DNA of 64,000 nucleotides, from assembly GCA_022730285.1 (NCBI GenBank), contig DZCQ01000003.1:10486-74485 (forward strand). Reading direction: 5' to 3'. This document shows, in pieces, positions 61,721-64,000 of the stretch (positions are counted from its first letter, which is position 1; the number at the start of each line of letters is the position of its first letter). The position numbers were made by a program, and so were the translations under genes. Source of the stretch: Flavobacterium psychrophilum (GTDB taxonomy: Bacteria; Bacteroidota; Bacteroidia; Flavobacteriales; Flavobacteriaceae). Under the pieces are notes generated by a model, which made no database searches, was not told the origin of the DNA, and worked only from the letters and a program-made list of their open reading frames with translations.

Positions 61721-63601
61721 ATGAGCGACTCTATAAAACACGAATGTGGCATTGCACTACTACGATTAAAAAAACCATTAGAATATTATTATAAAAAATA
61801 TAATTCTTTGCACTATGGCATAGAAAAAATGTATCTGCTAATGGAAAAACAGCATAATCGAGGACAAGATGGTGCAGGATTAGCTTCTATAAAATTAGAT
61901 GTACAACCAGGAAGTAGATATATTAGCAGAATCAGATCTATTGACTCGCAACCCATACAAGATATTTTTTCGCAAGTAATCAAGCAAGCAGAAATAGAAA
62001 TAGCAAAAAGAAATTCCATTAGCTCTGAAGAACCCATTCCGTTTGTGGCAGAATTATTTTTAGGTCATGTACGATATGGCACTTTTGGAAAAAACAATAT
62101 CGAAAGTGTACATCCATTTTTAAGACAAAACAATTGGATGCACAGAAACTTACTTTTGGCAGGCAATTTTAACATGACAAACGTCTCGGAATTATTTGAA
62201 AGTTTGATAGAATTAGGACAGCACCCAAAGGAAATGGCAGATACTGTTACTATTTTGGAAAAAATTGGTCATTTTCTAGATAATGAAGTAACCGATCTTT
62301 ATCAGGAGTGCAAGAACAATGGAATTACAAAAAGAGATGCTTCTAGCGTAATTGCAGAAAAATTAAATATCGAAAAAATATTAAAAAGAGCCTCAAAAAA
62401 TTGGGATGGTGGCTATGCAATGGCAGGATTATTAGGCCATGGAGACGCATTTGTATTTAGAGATCCCGCAGGAATAAGACCCGCTTATTTTTATGAAGAC
62501 GATGAAATTGTAGTTGTAACCTCCGAAAGACCAGTAATACAAACTGTATTTAATATTCCGTTTGAAAAAGTAATGGAATTAGAACCTGGAAATGCAATTA
62601 TTATCAAAAAAGACGGCAAGACTATTATAAAAGAAATTATTACACCCGTAGATAAAAAAGCATGTTCATTTGAAAGAATTTATTTTTCCCGTGGTAGCGA
62701 TGCCGAAATATACCAAGAAAGAAAAGAACTTGGAAGGCTAATATTGCCAGCAGTTTTAGAAGAAATTAACCAAGATACAGATAATACTGTTTTTTCGTAT
62801 ATTCCAAATACTGCCGAAACTTCTTTTTTTGGAATGATAGAAGCAGCAAACGATTTTTTAAATCTTCGGAAAAATGATTTTATTTTAAAAAATAGAAAAA
62901 CATTAACCACAGAAAAATTACAAGAAATATTATCTGTAAAAATTAGAGCTGAAAAAATTGCTATAAAAGATGCAAAAATACGTACATTTATTACAAATGA
63001 TAATAGTAGAAATAATTTGGTAGCACATGTATATGATGTGACCTATGGAGTTGTAAAATCAACCGATAATTTAGTAATCATAGACGACAGCATTGTAAGA
63101 GGAACCACACTCCAAAAAAGTATTCTTAAAATAGTAAGTAGGTTAAATCCTAAAAAAATAATTGTTGTCTCCTCAGCTCCACAAATAAGATACCCTGATT
63201 GTTATGGAATAGATATGGCAAAACTAGAAGATTTTGTCGCATTTAAAGCCGCAATTGAGCTCTTAAAAGAGAAAAATCCTGCATTAATTAAAGAAGTATA
63301 TTTAAAATGTAAAGCACAAGAAAAATTGAAAGATACCAAAATAATCAATTATGTTAAAGAAATATACAATACATTTACAGATGAAGAAATTTCAGACAAA
63401 ATAACACAAGAATTAGTTACTAGCGATGTAAAATGTTCTGTTAAGATAATTTTTCAAAAAGTAAGTAATCTTCACAAAGCATGTCCAAAAAACCTAGGGG
63501 ATTGGTACTTTACCGGAAATTACCCAACACCAGGCGGAAATAGGGTAGTGAATAATGCATTTATAAATTTTTACGAAGGCAAAAACACAAGAGCTTATTA
63601 A
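61721..63601 (+). CDS. long PurF-like amidophosphoribosyltransferase homologue
   Basis: 626 residues, longer than the usual 470-510 of PurF. The class II glutaminase domain has its possible nucleophile C9 (HECGIALLRL), then NRGQDGAGLAS and GHVRYGTFGKNN; the phosphoribosyltransferase part has the PRPP loop VIIDDSIVRGTTL with D455-D456. The nucleophile is not at position 1 or 2 after a short propeptide in the classic way, and the usual NRYxGRTFI flexible loop is replaced by KIRTFITNDNSRNN. It may be a second, divergent PurF of Bacteroidetes rather than the main purine enzyme, so I leave out the gene symbol. Confidence 0.8.
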   Translation: MSDSIKHECGIALLRLKKPLEYYYKKYNSLHYGIEKMYLLMEKQHNRGQDGAGLASIKLDVQPGSRYISRIRSIDSQPIQDIFSQVIKQAEIEIAKRNSISSEEPIPFVAELFLGHVRYGTFGKNNIESVHPFLRQNNWMHRNLLLAGNFNMTNVSELFESLIELGQHPKEMADTVTILEKIGHFLDNEVTDLYQECKNNGITKRDASSVIAEKLNIEKILKRASKNWDGGYAMAGLLGHGDAFVFRDPAGIRPAYFYEDDEIVVVTSERPVIQTVFNIPFEKVMELEPGNAIIIKKDGKTIIKEIITPVDKKACSFERIYFSRGSDAEIYQERKELGRLILPAVLEEINQDTDNTVFSYIPNTAETSFFGMIEAANDFLNLRKNDFILKNRKTLTTEKLQEILSVKIRAEKIAIKDAKIRTFITNDNSRNNLVAHVYDVTYGVVKSTDNLVIIDDSIVRGTTLQKSILKIVSRLNPKKIIVVSSAPQIRYPDCYGIDMAKLEDFVAFKAAIELLKEKNPALIKEVYLKCKAQEKLKDTKIINYVKEIYNTFTDEEISDKITQELVTSDVKCSVKIIFQKVSNLHKACPKNLGDWYFTGNYPTPGGNRVVNNAFINFYEGKNTRAY

Positions 63602-63749
63602 ATATTTAGAAGATGTTTTAATCTTTTTTCTACATCTATCAAATAGAATTTTTTAAAAAATTACCAAATATTTAGAAATATGCATATTTTTTTAGATTAA
63701 ATGTTTTTATTAGATTGTTATTTTTCATACTATTGTAATAGAATTTAAT

Positions 63750-63757
63750 TAAATTTG
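63750..63757 (+). promoter_or_regulatory. -7 element before the last gene
   Basis: TAAATTTG matches TAnnTTTG, 43 bases before the ATG at 63801. The 63602-63800 gap holds no other feature that I can see. Confidence 0.5.
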
Positions 63758-63800
63758 CCTATAATTGCTATTATTAAAAAAACATTTTAGACTCTATTTT

Positions 63801-64000
63801 ATGAAAAAAGCCCTATTATTCATATCATTTGTTTTATTTTCGAACAGTATCTTTTCACAAACAGATAAAGAATCTAGCATACCTATTCCGTATGAAACTG
63901 TCGAGTATAGACCAAACTTTCCAGGTGGAATGAACGAATTTATCAACTATATAATGAAAAACTACCAAGTTTCCGAAGAAGAAGAAGCAGAAACCGGAGT
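63801..64000 (+). CDS. secreted protein, possibly TonB C-terminal-domain related (cut by window end)
   Basis: The first 66 codons are present. A signal peptide (MKKALLFISFVLFSNSIFSQ) is followed by PIPYETVEYRPNFPGGMNEFINYIMKNYQV. The segment P-x-FPGG-x-x-x-(F/L)-x-x-(Y/F) is typical of flavobacterial proteins called energy transducer TonB, which carry a TonB_C domain. The rest is outside the window, so the family is tentative. Confidence 0.65.
   Translation, partial: MKKALLFISFVLFSNSIFSQTDKESSIPIPYETVEYRPNFPGGMNEFINYIMKNYQVSEEEEAETG

Noticed and set aside
1..64000. CRISPR arrays, insertion sequences, prophage or toxin-antitoxin systems
   Set aside because: No regularly spaced repeats, transposases, integrases, phage structural genes or paired small toxin-antitoxin frames were seen.

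Overview
The window is a low-GC stretch of a Bacteroidota chromosome, almost certainly from the family Flavobacteriaceae (Flavobacterium or a close relative). Four things point there: the gliding/type IX secretion genes gldJ-porU-porV in the usual flavobacterial order, many promoters of the Bacteroidetes form (TTG or TTTG about 19 bases before TAnnTTTG), no encoded tRNA CCA end, and several families seen mainly in flavobacteria (START-like protein, DUF6702, the long FtsZ tail). Nearly all of it is core genome. I see no insertion sequence, prophage, CRISPR array, integron, rRNA operon or defence island.

Layout. 1-7.1 kb: the end of a YqgE/AlgH gene, a class IV aminotransferase, a START-like protein, tRNA-Met, a PAP2 phosphatase with a TatA-type subunit, a secreted M1 peptidase with a DUF6702 protein, and a secreted beta-helix-like protein. 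7.1-12.9 kb: polyprenyl synthase, DNA polymerase I, a methyltransferase, a cysteine-cluster protein and an NTPase. 12.9-16.4 kb: recQ, fmt and an HU protein. 16.5-24.9 kb: murF, gldJ, porU and porV, joining the last cytoplasmic peptidoglycan-precursor ligase to gliding and type IX secretion. 24.9-28.2 kb: cytidine deaminase and pyruvate dehydrogenase pdhA-pdhC. 28.2-33 kb: nadD and aroA (divergent), queA, a small outer-membrane protein and an O-methyltransferase.

33.0-48.6 kb is a complete, tightly packed division and cell wall (dcw) cluster on the minus strand, in transcription order mraZ-rsmH-ftsL-ftsI-murE-mraY-murD-ftsW-murG-murC-ftsQ-ftsA-ftsZ. It runs from a TAnnTTTG element before mraZ to a strong terminator after ftsZ. 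MurC, D, E and F, MraY and MurG make lipid II; FtsW and FtsI polymerise and crosslink it; FtsA and FtsZ place the septum. 48.6-56.5 kb: a 51-residue lipoprotein, CoA-binding protein, MarC, dnaA, thioesterase, metallophosphoesterase, a cysteine-free thioredoxin, a polysaccharide deacetylase, a lipoprotein, and a sensor kinase that has lost its N-terminus. 56.5-64 kb: mfd, a PAP2-like membrane protein, a PfkB kinase, a long PurF-like protein and the start of a secreted, possibly TonB-related protein.

The observations most worth a second look are the head-to-head junction where both the sensor kinase and a lipoprotein seem to have lost their 5' ends, the thioredoxin-fold protein without any cysteine, the two nearly identical lipoyl domains in PdhC, the PurF-like/PfkB pair, and a 14-bp perfect inverted repeat lying over both divergent nadD/aroA promoters. 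I found no convincing wholly new multi-gene system. All names are from reading motifs and context; no database search was run.
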